From Cryptomeria japonica (taxonomy: Eukaryota > Streptophyta > Pinopsida > Cupressales > Cupressaceae): a stretch of DNA of 64,000 nt. The stretch covers positions 226,892,915-226,956,914 of the forward strand of contig NC_081410.1 in the NCBI RefSeq assembly GCF_030272615.1, given 5' to 3'. Of this stretch, positions 1 to 11,901 are shown one piece after another. The stretch's first letter is position 1; each line of letters opens with the position of its first letter. Position numbers and translations under genes: made by a program. The notes below the pieces were generated by a model. It did not search any database. It had not been told where the DNA came from and saw nothing but the letters and a program-made list of their open reading frames with translations.

Positions 1-1143
1 ATCTAAGCCATTTAATTAAATTCACATTTAATTAAAAATATCAATTTATTCCCTTTCCCATTTTAATTAAATCTACATTTAATTAAAATCCCCTTTGCAT
101 CTAAATAAATCAAAATTTATTTGTAAATCCCCCCCACTTACAAAATCCTACAAATGCAAGTTGCATCCCTTTTGGCTAAATTAAATTATTTTAATTTAAC
201 TAAAAATTCTATTTTCCCTCACCCACTTGCAAAATTCTACATATCTCACTTGCCTCCTAATCATCCTTCTAGAACCTATCTAATCCCTTCATTATCTTAA
301 TTAATCCATTTTGTTTCTTCCTAGGTTGCTCACACATGTGTGAGCACATATCCCCCTTCTCCCAAGGTGGGACCACATTGACTTTTCATCCCACTCCCCT
401 TTGTGACACTTGTCACAAGGCTAAGCTTACAAATCTAGGACCACATTGATCCTCACCCTCTCCCCCTTGTGACATTTATCACAAGGCTAAGCCTTTCAGC
501 TTGGGACCACATTCCTCCTTCAATCTTGACCCTTGATTGATAATCAATCTTGGCCATCCATTCCTAAGCCTTCAACTCTATAAATTAAGCCCTTATCTCT
601 TATCAATCCATCCACTTTTTATGCATCCTTATTATAGTTGTTTTGCAAGTTATCAAGGAGATCTCATTGTGCCTCTCTCAAGAATTAGGCCATTTTAATT
701 GCATCCTATCTAGATTATATCATATGTTATATTAATTGCACATAATTTCATAACATTATCATCTTCATCTTAGCTTAATTAGATCACTTACTTCTTCAAT
801 TCGGAAAAACAACTCCATATTTCGTGTCATTTTCATATCAATAGTTCATATCATTTGATCATCTCACTAAGATCTTAGTTGCATTCCATTTAGATCTTAG
901 AATCATACATATCTCTCATTCTTTAGGTAGTCATCCTAGGAATCAAGTGCTCTTCCAAGTTGAGAGCCACCTTGATTTGAAGGATCCTTGGAGATAGAGA
1001 AACATGAGACTCGCTTAGAGTTTTTGATTTTGAAACTTAGTTTAGTTTCTATTTTGGGATTTCTAACTCTAACAATGTTTCATGTGTGTGCTTGTTGGTT
1101 GTTTTCTCCTCTTGTAGGTTGATTCCATAATTTGGAGCTCACA
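1..1143 (+). repeat. 5' LTR (partial) of the Tat-like element
   Basis: This stretch aligns base by base, with few differences and small indels, to the 3' LTR from about 22540 onward, and both end in GGAGCTCACA. The first ~160 bases of the LTR lie outside the window. A TATA-like TATAAAT at 579-585 is conserved in the other LTR at about 23159 and is the probable core promoter for the element's RNA. Confidence 0.9.
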
Positions 1144-3357
1144 TTTTTGGCACCCACCGATTAATTGACATCGAGACACATTTTTCTAATACATTGCTTG
1201 CAGGTTTTGGGAAGACTTTCACATTTGCAATCTTGTTTGTTTTTGTTAACACTTTCAAATTGGGAAAAATTGATCAATCCTAGGATAGTGATTCACATTT
1301 CACAATCAAGGTTAAAATGAACAATTGCACATTTTGCTATCTTGGTCTAAAAATGAAGAAATCACACATTTCTATCTTGAATTAAAAATAATGCTTCATT
1401 CTACTATCTTGGCTAAACACGAACCATCATTTTGCAATATTGGTTAAAATGAACAATCAACTTGTCCATTTTTTCAAATCGCTTTACTTTCTAGCAACGT
1501 GCTTTACTTTATGTTGACCAAGGTTTCCTCTTCCTAGTCTAGAGAATCATTGCTATGAAGGATTAAAAACAACACCATGTTTTGTTGGAGAAACATCTCC
1601 AATTAGTATATAACAAATCATTTCTTTGGAAGGATAAAAAGAACATCATTTGCCTTGTCTTGGAAGTGGTAGGTATATGCTCTCCCCTTAATTGGGTGAC
1701 CAAAAATCCAAACCCACTCTTTTCATGTTTTCTTCATTTTCATGCAATTAAATCCTTTAGAGGGAATGTCTTCCCAAACACCTTGAGGGGGCTAGTGAGA
1801 AGAGAATGAACCAAGTGAGCACAGCTAAAGCCAAGTATTCTAACTCACTATAAATATATAGCCTTTGAGATGAAAATCTCAGGGACGAAGCATATTTGAG
1901 TTATCTCTTTGAGATCTCTCATGTTGAGAACTTTGTAGGGCCTTGCGGTCTCAATCATGCTTGCGTGACTACATCTTGTTATATAATTTGCTGGGCTATA
2001 GGCCTCAATAGTGCTTCCCGACTTCAAGGAATATATTTGAATGGAATCCTTACTAAAAACCATAGCAATAGAGACTTTGAGCTGAATCACTTGTCAAACA
2101 TTGGCAATATCATAGTGCAAGGGTGGGGAAGAATTCACCCCCAAGATTACTCACCATATATCTCCCAATATAACTACCCAATTGTGAAGCGATTCACTTT
2201 GGGTTAATTTTTGGCAAAAGGCAAAAAAAGGGCACCCTTTAGGGGCTGACAAGGTTGTTTGAGCTGACGGAGTATCGAGACTAGTGGGCCAGGATATTGT
2301 TGATGACCCTTGAATAAAGTGTCTTTTTGATGTGTCTCTTATTGTAAATCAGACCAGTGATAACATCAGGGATTTTAAAACATCCTCACAAGAATAGACA
2401 CTCAATGTTTAGCATAGGGATGGTCATTGTTTTCATGTGTACTATGTCTTCTTGTCACAAACAGTAAAACATCTTGCAAGTTACAAATCAACCAATACAA
2501 CAATCAGTTCAAAACAAAAAGAAAAGAACAACCTTAGAGAAAAGACAATTTCCAAATCCAACTAGCACCCTTGCAAGGGGTATCAAATCTTCAACTATCT
2601 TAGGATAAGATTTCATCCAACAAAGATTAAGGAGTATCAATTAAAGTGATCAAAGGCTCCACCATCCAAACCCTATCAAAACCAATACCTAGTTAGGTTC
2701 TCAAGTTGTCAAATTAAGTTTCTATATCGTGAAACTTGACTCATATCATTTGACACACTTTGTCATGGGGGAGAATCTAACTAAACCTCTACTTGACAAG
2801 TAAGCTTGAGTTTTGAAACAAAGTATCCATATCAACCATCAACATCAAAACTGATCATTTTGTATGACCACTCCCCACATTTTGAGATGAAGTTGTCTTC
2901 ATCAAAAGACTAAGTTGAAAAAGAGACAACCTAGTCCCAAGGAACTTAGGAACTTAGCAAGAGGATTAAATTTCTCTATATCAACCGTCAACTCTTTAAA
3001 TCACATCATGTTTTATTGCAACATATGTGATTGTATAGACCAAGAAAAAAGTAACAAGTTTGACAAGGAACCTTTGAGAAGTAGAGCTTACATTTAGAAA
3101 GAAACATTCAATCAACACCTTAATAGTGGGGGAAAGATCAATCCCACATTATTTCAAAGAAATTGCATCATCTACCACGAAGATCGGCCTGAACCACCAA
3201 CCCCACCAAGAACCCCGTTAGAAGAGGAGGAATTCACTACTATAGATATCTATTGATGCCCACTGGCATTCGATCTTGAAAAGGCAAAGAATTGAATCCA
3301 CAACTGAAATCTAGTATGAGTCGTGAGGAATCCAATCCTTGTGACTAATACACAACT
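1144..3357 (+). other. Leader between 5' LTR and gag, no supported gene
   Basis: This is about 2.2 kb of AT-rich sequence with only short ORFs that do not resemble known domains. From about 1200 to 1460 a loose repeat recurs (variants of a phrase with 'caat.ttggttaaaatgaacaat'). A long untranslated leader is common in this class of element. I see no splice or regulatory site that I can defend. Confidence 0.5.
1148..1159 (+). other. Primer-binding-site-like sequence
   Basis: TGGCACCCACCG begins four bases after the 3' end of the LTR, where minus-strand priming should start. It begins TGG, as tRNA-complementary sites do, but I cannot assign the tRNA, and it is not the initiator-Met type. It may be degenerate. 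Confidence 0.45.
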
Positions 3358-5136
3358 ATGGAAGAAGAAGAGATTATTGAGGAACTCATCCAACAATGCC
3401 AACAAAGAGCCGCCTTCCAAAAGCTCATGGAAAGGCTTATAGATGCAGATAAACAAAAGTACCTCCTCATGCTCAATAGTAAAGGAATCCCGATGCCTAA
3501 GGATTTTGACTTGGAAAATTCAAGAAGTGAAAGAATCCTAAAATCAAGGCCAAGAGCCTACATGTTCACTTAACATCAAGATCACTTAAGAGGAAGTGAC
3601 TCCCAAGACAATGCCCACAACCAAGACAATATGCATGATCATGACGATATTAGTGAACAAGGGGATGCCCGTCATCGAAGGTCCAATGAAGAAAATGTTC
3701 CCCTCGCTAACTTTGCACAACAACTTCAAGCACTTCAATGATAAATGTAGGACATGCAACAAGGATCCACGATAAGATACTCCTTGGAGGAATTTTTTCC
3801 TTATCTCTTTGATAGGAGTTTAAACATGGTACCTTTCCCACCAAATTCAGATATGCCAAAGTATGACAAATACAATGGTTAGAGTGATCCTCGTGATCAT
3901 GTCAAGGAATTTTATACTATGAGCTTGGAGTTTTCTCACAACAATACATACATGATGAGGCTCTTCCCAAGAAGTTTGGGAGGGCAAACAATGTAGTGGT
4001 TGTCAAAAATCACACCTCCTATCAGATTATTTGATGAGTTGGTGAATAAATTCATTACACAATACTCCTATAATATCCAACATGAGGTCACCATTCTTGA
4101 CGTATGCAATACGAAGCAAAAGAATAATGAAACGTTCATGGTGTTCCTACAACGATGGAGGCACATGGCCTCAAGGTACCCACAAGATGTACCTGAAAAG
4201 GAAAAGATGGAAATCTTCATAGATAATTTAAACTATGAAATGAGTTATCAACTCAAACTATAGTGTATACCATCTTTTGCAAGATTGATAAAGAATGGTA
4301 TCCAAGTAGAGGAAGCCTCGATCAAGAAGGGGACCTTAAAATTCTATAAAGAAGGTGTTGGTTCAAACAACACCTATAGAAATCAATATAACAACAACTC
4401 TGACAAGTCCAAATTTTGGACTAGAAACAAAAATGTTGTTAATGATGGTGTGGTCGATGCCAACAATGTAAAGTCTAAACAACTAGTGTTGACTTTATCA
4501 GGTAACACACCATCCAACAATGACCAAAGAAGTACCAATCAAGGCACTAACAATTATCCACGTGCTAACAACAATAACAACAATTACCAACATAATACCA
4601 ACCAAGGGAACAACAACAAGTACCGAGAGAACAACAACAATAATCAAGGGGGTAACGTTATCACTCCACCTACCCCATATCAATGAACCTATACACCATT
4701 GGAACAAACCTTGGAATCTTCATTTTGAGAACTATTGGCAAACAAGATCATCACATTGCTAGTCATAAGCAACTTTGAACCCCAAGTCAAACCACCATGG
4801 TGGAATGACTCGCGCTATTGTGATTATCATCGAAACAAGCGACATAGAAAAAATGATTGCATGAGGTTGAAGAACCTAGTTCAAGATATGTTGTACAGAG
4901 GAGACATAACGGTCGATGGTCATAAAACTAATGGTGATCATGAGGCTTTCAAAAATCCTCTTCCTAATTATGACAAGGGAGGAGCATCAACATCAAACAA
5001 CAACAAAGGAGCCTGTATTAACTACATCTATGACAACGCCATCAACCACATCTCAGCATATGACAATCAAGTGAATGTCATAAAGATCAAGAATAAACAA
5101 GAGCATGTGTTGGTAAATGTGACAACAAGGGCTTAA
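3358..5136 (+). pseudogene. gag: gag polyprotein, broken
   Basis: One frame runs from an acidic N-terminal segment (from 3358) through a retrotransposon gag capsid domain (about 3850-4260) with the hallmarks MRLFP, NKFITQ and FLQRWRHMASRYP. An Asn/Gln-rich low-complexity stretch follows (about 4370-4680). A Cys/His segment CDYHRNKRHRKNDC then takes the place of a classic CCHC knuckle. In-frame stops include those at about 3598, 3739-3747, 3880, 4261 and 4684; the last looks like a Trp codon changed to TGA. Gag would form the virus-like particle and bind RNA. The start is uncertain because the N-terminus is poorly conserved. Confidence 0.8.
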
Positions 5137-5873
5137 AAATATGTCTTAAAGGGGAGTGCATCAAAAGCAACAACTATCCCCAAGACTCATTATAACTTGG
5201 TCGACCAACTATGAAAGACACCCACTCATTTATCAATACTCGAGTTGCTTAAAATCTCCCCAAAGCATAAGGATATCTTGGAGCAAGCTCTTGTTGAAAC
5301 AACAATGTCGAATGATCTGGATGTCAATCTGTTCCAAGCCATGGTGGCCCATATGGCAGTGCCATATAACATATCCTTTTCTGAACACGATGACATCTCC
5401 TTGAGTATTAAAGAGTATTAATAGATGGAGGAGTTGGTCTCAATATATGTACTTTAAAGATTATCCATGCATTGGGCTTCTCTGAGGAAGATATTGACCC
5501 TAAGAAGAAAATCACTATCAAAGCTTATGATGATGAAGAAAGGTCATTTGAAGGAACTGTGATACAACCCATTCAAGTAGGTCCTATGCAAAGAGACACA
5601 ATGTGCCAAGTCTTGGACATAGAATTGACATACAACATATTCTTGGGTCACCCTTGGATCCATGAAATGCAAATGATACCTTCCACGTACCATCAATGTC
5701 TCAAGTCCCCTACAATAGACAAGAAATTCAATATCAGTAGATACTTACCCTTTTCAGTACTGCAATGCTATGGGGGAAACACAAAATATCCTATTTCCAC
5801 ACAACAGGGAGGCCCAAGCTTCCTCATCATCCAACCATCACAAAAAATTCAAGTCGTTGTCCATGAACTTTGA
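5137..5873 (+). pseudogene. Retrotransposon aspartic protease region, frameshifted
   Basis: After a short spacer in the gag frame (to about 5420), the reading shifts frame near 5415. It then gives an aspartic-protease core with the active-site phrase VLIDGGVGLNICTL, followed by KAYDDEERSFEGT, a hydrophobic LTYNIFLGHPWIHEMQ and STYHQC. IDGG replaces the usual D-S/T-G, as in Athila/Tat-type plant elements. The protease would cut the Gag-Pol polyprotein. A further frame change near 5770-5870 leads into the G-patch segment. Confidence 0.8.
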
Positions 5874-5875
5874 GC

Positions 5876-6290
5876 AAAAGATGAAGATAAAGGACCAAGG
5901 CATGGGGAAATACTCTTTTGAACCCCTATGTCTATCTAAATTGCCAACTTCGCCATGGTCTCACGGACAACCCTCCACATCAAGCTATCAGACAGCACAA
6001 CCCATCAAGAAGTTTGATGGTAAATTTATCCCAATGGGCACACTAGCTGAAGAATCAGACAACAAAGACATTATTAGTTGGCTATACAAGGATGAGGAAT
6101 AAATTAGAGTTGTTGCCCTAGTAGTCAACCCAACAGAACAATATGGAAATGGGTTTAGAATCATGCAACACGTGGGATACAAAGGAAAAGGACCTATTGG
6201 AAAGTGTCAATAAGGCATCCTAGAACCCATACAACCCCATTCACAACTTGAAAAAGACAAATTAGGACTTGGGTATAGTCAGCATGTTCA
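5876..6290 (+). pseudogene. G-patch-like domain segment between protease and RT
   Basis: The frame that continues from about 5770 carries a spacer and then, from about 6150 to 6277, a glycine-rich module: GNGFRIMQHVGYKGKGPIGK, a stop, GILEPIQP, then KLGLGYS. The spacing of aromatic and glycine residues and the terminal GLGY match the G-patch consensus. G-patches bind RNA or activate DEAH helicases, and one follows the protease in some betaretroviruses. Two stops interrupt it: TAA at 6100 and TAA at about 6211, the second where a Gln codon is expected. The fold assignment rests on motif reading only. Confidence 0.6.
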
Positions 6291-6505
6291 ACCTATGCAT
6301 AAGCGAAATCACCACCAGAAACCCCAATGGAGAGAAAAGATAACGCGTAACTAAGACTCATGGAAAGAGGTGCTACACCACACAACATAAAAGACCAGAA
6401 CAAGAGCGTGAAGAAAATGAGAAGTGATAGGAAGAACTCACTATCCAAAGGGAGGAAGCTTCTTATAAGAAAGTACATCATTTACAAGAACTTGATCAAA
6501 CAGAG

Positions 6506-7192
6506 ATGGAGTCACAACCTGAGGAGATTGCTACTCAAAGAAGGGAAACTGTGTATGAGAAAATCCAAAGAATAAAAACAAGAATAGATCCTAAATCAGA
6601 ACAAGCCACCCAATCGGTATCAATTATCAATGATCTTTTCTCACCATACAACATCCCTATCAGATTCAGTAGGGTAACCTGGGACAATAATCTTGAAACA
6701 TATTCCAATGAGTATGAGTGGGACACTTGTTCTAATGTTACAGAGGATATTGGAGTGGATACGATCCATGCATACACACCCATTCCTTATGAGGGACAAG
6801 GATTGAGCTCTAGATCATTTGAATTTGGACCACAACATATTTATGAGGCTAGTGAGAATGAACAAATTCAATATGAAAGCGGCAATATCGACGAGAGTAC
6901 CATCAAAAACCTTGAGACTGTTATAAACCTCACCCATGCCCCGGATAATTATGACAATATCTCTATCATGACCCTCATAGCGGCTGATCTTGACTCGCCA
7001 AATGACTCCCTACCACTCATATATCCTGACCTCGTAGAATGGGAAGAAGCTAAGCACAATATACCGATATTCCAAAATGATGAGGCCATTGTTCAATACC
7101 TCTACTCTATTAACCAAGAAACATGCTCCACTAGTGAACCACATAATGATATCTACAATCAAGAGAGTGCCAAGTCTCTCCGTCACAAATGA
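6506..7192 (+). pseudogene. Acidic linker ORF between protease/G-patch and RT
   Basis: This is an uninterrupted 228-codon frame rich in Asp, Glu, Asn and Ile, with no catalytic motif that I recognise. It lies where Tat-like polyproteins carry a poorly conserved spacer before RT, and probably belongs to the same polyprotein. The first Met is only the first ATG after a frame break, not a proven start. It is the longest unbroken reading frame in this element apart from RT. Confidence 0.55.
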
Positions 7193-7482
7193 ACAAAATC
7201 AAAAATTAATCTAATGGTGAAAACCATCTAATGGCAGTATTAGATTACAAAAAAGTAAAAACAAAGGACGTATCTAATGGTGAAAACCTCTTTGAGGCAC
7301 TTGAAGATGGGATACTTTAAACTCTTCCTAAATATTACCAAGAGAGGTCACCACTCTTGATTGATCCAACTCAATCAATAAATATCAACACTGAAGTAGC
7401 AGCCTGAACCATACATCTGGCGGAATCACTCAAAGAAAAGGAAAAATCAAACTTTTTTAAATTCTTCAAGGAGAAGCAAATC

Positions 7483-8708
7483 AATTTTGTTTGGTCTTAT
7501 GCAGACATGCCAGGGGTAGATCCAAATCTCATCATGCATCACTTGTCCATCACTCCTGGAGCTAAACCTGTCAAACAAAAATTAAGGAAGATGAACCCAC
7601 ATGTGGCCATATTGGCAAAAGCAGAATTGAAGAAGTTACAGGATGTAGGATTCATCTGACCCATTGATTATGTAGAAGGATCTCTAACATTGTGCCAATG
7701 TCTAAACCAGATAAAAGCATCATGATTTGTATAGACTTCAGGGATCATAATAAATCTTGTCCAAAGGATGACTTCCCTTTACCAAGTATCAACACCATTG
7801 TTGATCTAGCCACCGAACATACTATGTTATCCCTCATGGATGGTTTCTTTGGCTACAACAGAGCTCTAGAAGATCAAGATAAAATAGCATTCACATGTCC
7901 GTGGGGTACATATTGTTGGAACGTCATGCCTTTTGGCTTGAAAAATGCTAGTGCAACTTATCATAGGGCCATGACAACAATCTTCCACGACATGATGCAC
8001 ACTTTAATGGAAGATTATGTGGATGATTTGCTAGATAAATCATTCACAAGAGCAGAACACCTAGACATCCTGGATAAAATCTTTCAAAGACTGGAACAAT
8101 TCAATGTCAAATTAAACCCTAAGAAGTGTGTTTTTGAGGTAACATCCGACAAACTTGTGAGATACATAGTATTAGAAAAAGGCATCGAGGTGGATCCAAC
8201 AAAGGTACAAGAAATTATGGATATGCCACCTCCAAAGAACATTAACCAACTCAGATCCCTGCAAGGTCGGTTACAATCCATTCGACGATTCATAGCTCAT
8301 TTTGTAGATAAATGTCTTCCGTTCACACATCTACTACATAAGAATGTACCTTTCAGATGGGAAGACAAATGTGCAGAATCATTCCTCCAGCTTAAACAAT
8401 ATCTGATGAATCCACCAATTTTGGTACCACCAATAGCAGGCAAGTCACTCATCCTCTATATATCAACAATATAAGTGTCACTAGGGGCACTGCTAGCACA
8501 AGAAGATTTGATAGGCAAAGAAAGGGCAATCTATTACATCAGTAGGACTTTGAATGGATATGAACTCAATTATACATTCATCAAAAAGGCTTGTTTGGTA
8601 GTGGTGTTCACTTCTCAAAAGTATCGCCACTATATGCTAGCCCATACAATCAAGCTGGTAGCAAAAATTGACCCTTTAAAATATCTAATAGCAAAGCCAC
8701 TCTCATAG
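7483..8708 (+). pseudogene. pol: Reverse transcriptase and first RNase H, broken
   Basis: RT begins near 7483 with WSYADMPGVDP and LRKMNP. A stop at about 7660 and a frameshift near 7680 follow. The next frame carries the template-grip and palm motifs MICIDFRDHNKSCPKDDFPLP, MPFGLKNASATYHRAM and the catalytic YVDD (about 8017-8028), then the thumb/connection phrase VDPTKVQEIMDMP. RNase H follows from about 8395 and is interrupted by TAA at 8472; SLGALLAQED and AIYYISRTLNGYELNY are typical of Ty3 RNase H. TAG at 8706 ends the block. Confidence 0.9.
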
Positions 8709-8879
8709 GGAGGCTAGATAAATGGGTTATGATCCTAAGTGAGTTCGATATTCAATACACAGAATGACGGGCCATCAAAGGACAAATAATTGCAAATCAA
8801 TTGGAAGAAGCACCACTACCAGATAAATACCCACTAAACCCAACATGGATCAAGTGTTGGCATCTTGTTCGTCACTTCG

Positions 8880-9409
8880 GAGGGACACACAATTCCAAGA
8901 TCCTATAGACTAATGTTCACATGCACCAACAACATTTCTAAATACAAAGCCCTAGTAACAGGTATCAAAGTCACCGTGGAATGAAAAATAATAGAATTGA
9001 GAGTCTATGGGGAATCTCAATTAGTTATCAATCAGATCAATGATGATTATCAGACAAAGGACAATAAGATAATGCCTTATAAGCGAATGGTGGATGATTT
9101 CAAGAAGTACTTTATGGACATCACCTTTGAACAGATTCCAAGGTTGGACAAAAGAGCTACTGATGTAATGGCCACTATCGCCTCGCTCCTGCAGATTCCA
9201 GATAAACAAAATCATTATGAATTCCTGATGGAGCAATTTTTTTACCCAACCTATAACAATTCAAAACCCCAAGTTATTTGTGCTCTAAGTGGTTATGATT
9301 CCCCCTATATGGAAAGATATATACCTATATTAAATAAAAAACCCTCCCACTTGACCTATCTTGCAACAAAAAACAAAGCTTTATCCGACAAGTCACCCGC
9401 TACACCTTA
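8880..9409 (+). pseudogene. Second (archaeal-type) RNase H-like domain, broken
   Basis: After the first RNase H the same frame resumes with LRVYGESQLVINQIND, a MPYKRMVDDFKKYF helix, then FEQIPRLDKRATDVMATIASL. This is the C-terminal half of an additional RNase H, as in Tat-lineage elements: D in GESQL-like and D in RATDVMATIAS positions. The N-terminal half (about 8880-8996) is disrupted. It would remove RNA from the RNA:DNA hybrid. Its presence is the main reason for the Tat assignment. Confidence 0.7.
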
Positions 9410-9419
9410 ACTGCCTACA

Positions 9420-10518
9420 CTCTTTATCACTGAGGTCTTGATGGTACTCTCCTTTGATGTCTCGATCGTAATGAATTTGACTCTACTTTACATGAGCTTC
9501 ACAAAGGTATTTGTGGTAAACATTCAGGTGGTCCTACTCTTGCTAAGAAACTCTCGAGGATGGGATATTACTGGCCAACAATGGAGAAAGAGTCCTATCA
9601 GTTTGCTATAAAATGTCCTAAGTGTCAAATTCATGGTAACCTCATACATGCACTAGCGCAAGAGTTGCAACCATTCACTATATCTTGGCCTTTCTATCAG
9701 TGGGGACTCGACCTAGTGAGAAAAATTAATCCTTCCTCATCGAATGGACACAAATTCATCATCACAGCCACTGAGTACTTCACCAAATGGATTTAGGCAA
9801 TTCCATTAACTATAGTAATCGACAAACAGATAGCTTCCTTCATCTTGAATTACCTCATCTGTCGGTACGACATCCCTAGTTCCATTATCACAGATAATGG
9901 AAGATCTTTCAAAAATCAAGATGTCTAAGAGCTCTGTGAATGATTCCATATCCAACATCATTTTTCAACACCTTATTATTCACAAGAGAATGGCCAAGCA
10001 GAGGCCTCAAACAAGACAATCTTGAAAATCCTCAAAAAGATAATGAATGATGCTAGTAAAGACTGGCATGTCCAGTTCAATCCTACACTTTGGGCCTATA
10101 GAACGAGTAACCGCACACCCACAAGAGCTACACCATACTCATTGGTGTATGGATCAGAAGCTATCTTACCTATTGAGGTAGAGATTCCATCACTCTAGGT
10201 GTCATTGAAAGGCCTCATTCTAGATGAGGAATATCAAGTCAACAAGTTGCAAGAGCTTGAATTTCTAGATGAATGTTGACAGCATGCCTTTGATCATCTT
10301 AAGGCATACCAACAAAGAATGTGTAGAAGCTACAATCACAAGGTCATCCCACGAGCATTCAAAGTTGGCGATCTGGGCCTAAAGGAAAACCCCCATAACA
10401 AACAAGATCGAGAAAAGAAAGGGAAATTTGAACCCAACTGGCTAGGGCCCTTTGTTATCATATTAGCTTATGGATCAGGAGTATATCAATTATCAACTTC
10501 AGAAGGGGATGTGGTTAA
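9420..10518 (+). pseudogene. Integrase, broken and interrupted by element insertion
   Basis: A zinc-binding region (HELHKGICGKHSGG then CPKCQIHG) is followed by the catalytic core. The core has WGLDLVRKI (first Asp), SIITDNGRSF (second Asp), then QENGQAEASNKTILKI (Glu), WAYRTSNRTPT and PYSLVYGSEA. A C-terminal segment with FKVGDLGLKENP and GPFVI resembles the GPF/Y module. Stops occur at about 9794, 9927 and 9939, with later breaks. The frame is cut at 10518, where the reverse-oriented element inserted; the last 15 codons lie at 19620-19667. Confidence 0.85.
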
Positions 10519-11758
10519 TGTCTGCCTAGCCAATAAGAACAATAAATATATTTAAAGTCTTAACTCAAAGATTGATCATCCATTTTGAGTAGCTATCATT
10601 TCCATGACTGAGGTTCATTTACTTGTCAACCCAGGGACATATTACTTGAAATGGGTATGCATTGTATATGCACTAAGTTGCTATGATAGTCATTCTACAC
10701 TACTACAACAACTAAGTCTATCTGAAATAAACAAGCAAAAATATGACAATTGAATGGCTACATGAAATATTACCATAAACAGAGGATTATAACTAAATAA
10801 CTATTAACTACGTTCAGAGCTGACAACCAAGAATTACTCTATCTTCTTTGGTTGCAGGAATAGTCACAAGATCTAGTTCCAATGGCTGTAGGAATAGTCA
10901 GTTGCTAGATCATCTACTGCAGCAAAAAGGAAACTTAATCTAACAATCACACAAGAATACTCACCAAGTGGGCCCCCTTGGATGAGTGTATCCATACTTC
11001 AAATGATTATATATACTAATAATAACATAGCTTTTATTCATTATTTCAAAAATTTGATACAATACATGAGATAAGAGAAATGCTTCTAATTCTAGAAAAC
11101 ATTGTCTATCCTCCACGAAGAGGTGCAGGTCTTTATTTATAAGAAAGTTATAACAAACTTTCAACTACCTAGATCATGCCCATGAAATTAGGAGAAAACA
11201 TTTATTATGAAAAGGAGAAGAAGTTGATCCACAGAGAACGTGGGACTTTACTAAATCGTAGCCAAGAATATAGCATGATGGTGGTTACTAGATTGATGCT
11301 TGTTGGAGGCAACCTTAAATGAGTCTTTTATCACCTCGCTATTCCTTTGCAAATTCACTCGAATTCCATCTTCTCCACTTGTTTTAAATGCTCAATCGCC
11401 CTGAAATGTCTCTAACTATTTGCACGGCATGACTCTCCATTTGGCTTAAAACAACCGCTTCTATAACAACTTATTTACTCCTGCATTAAAGGTTAGAGCA
11501 TACAAGCATATATATATCCATTTTTATTAATCACAACATTTATACATCCACGCATGATACTACCATAATAATCTGCATAACTAAAGGAATATTAAGTCAA
11601 AACAATACAGGGTTCAGAGGGTTTGGCTATCATTCAGAACGCACATAATCAAAACTCTGATACATCACATGATTTAAATAGTGTCCCAACATGCAACTTA
11701 AAACATAGGAAAAAATTATTAGTCATAGAAATAAAAGAGCTCTTATTTTAGCTCATCA
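10519..11758 (-). repeat. 3' LTR of the reverse-oriented element
   Basis: This 1240-bp repeat matches 14325-14408 plus 18364-19619 along its whole length apart from a dinucleotide expansion in the other copy. On the minus strand it starts TGATGAGCTAAAATAAGAG and ends in CA. A minus-strand TATA-like CTTATAAATA (about 11134-11143) is kept in both copies, which supports the minus orientation. Confidence 0.88.
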
Positions 11759-11770
11759 TTTTCCCCCCAA
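11759..11770 (-). other. Polypurine tract of the reverse-oriented element
   Basis: The minus strand reads TTGGGGGGAAAA immediately before the TG of the 3' LTR, the expected plus-strand primer position. A similar G-run tract (CTGGGGGGG on the minus strand) lies near 14266-14275, close to the opposite LTR. Confidence 0.75.
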
Positions 11771-11901
11771 CTTAATGTCTTGTTGGTCCTCCAGCTGGAG
11801 GAAAATACCTTACTCGGGCACTGACTTGAAAATCACCTATGGTACCTTGTCTTGTGCCTCCTATAGCCAGGTTCCAATAAAATCCTTTCATCTTCTCCAA
11901 C

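Noticed and set aside
1582-2207. ORFs in the leader of the Tat-like element
   Set aside because: Short, on both strands, no recognisable domain and no composition shift; consistent with chance.
4498-4707. Minus-strand hydrophobic ORF rich in Val and Ile
   Set aside because: It is the reverse of the Asn-rich AAC/CAA low-complexity stretch of gag.
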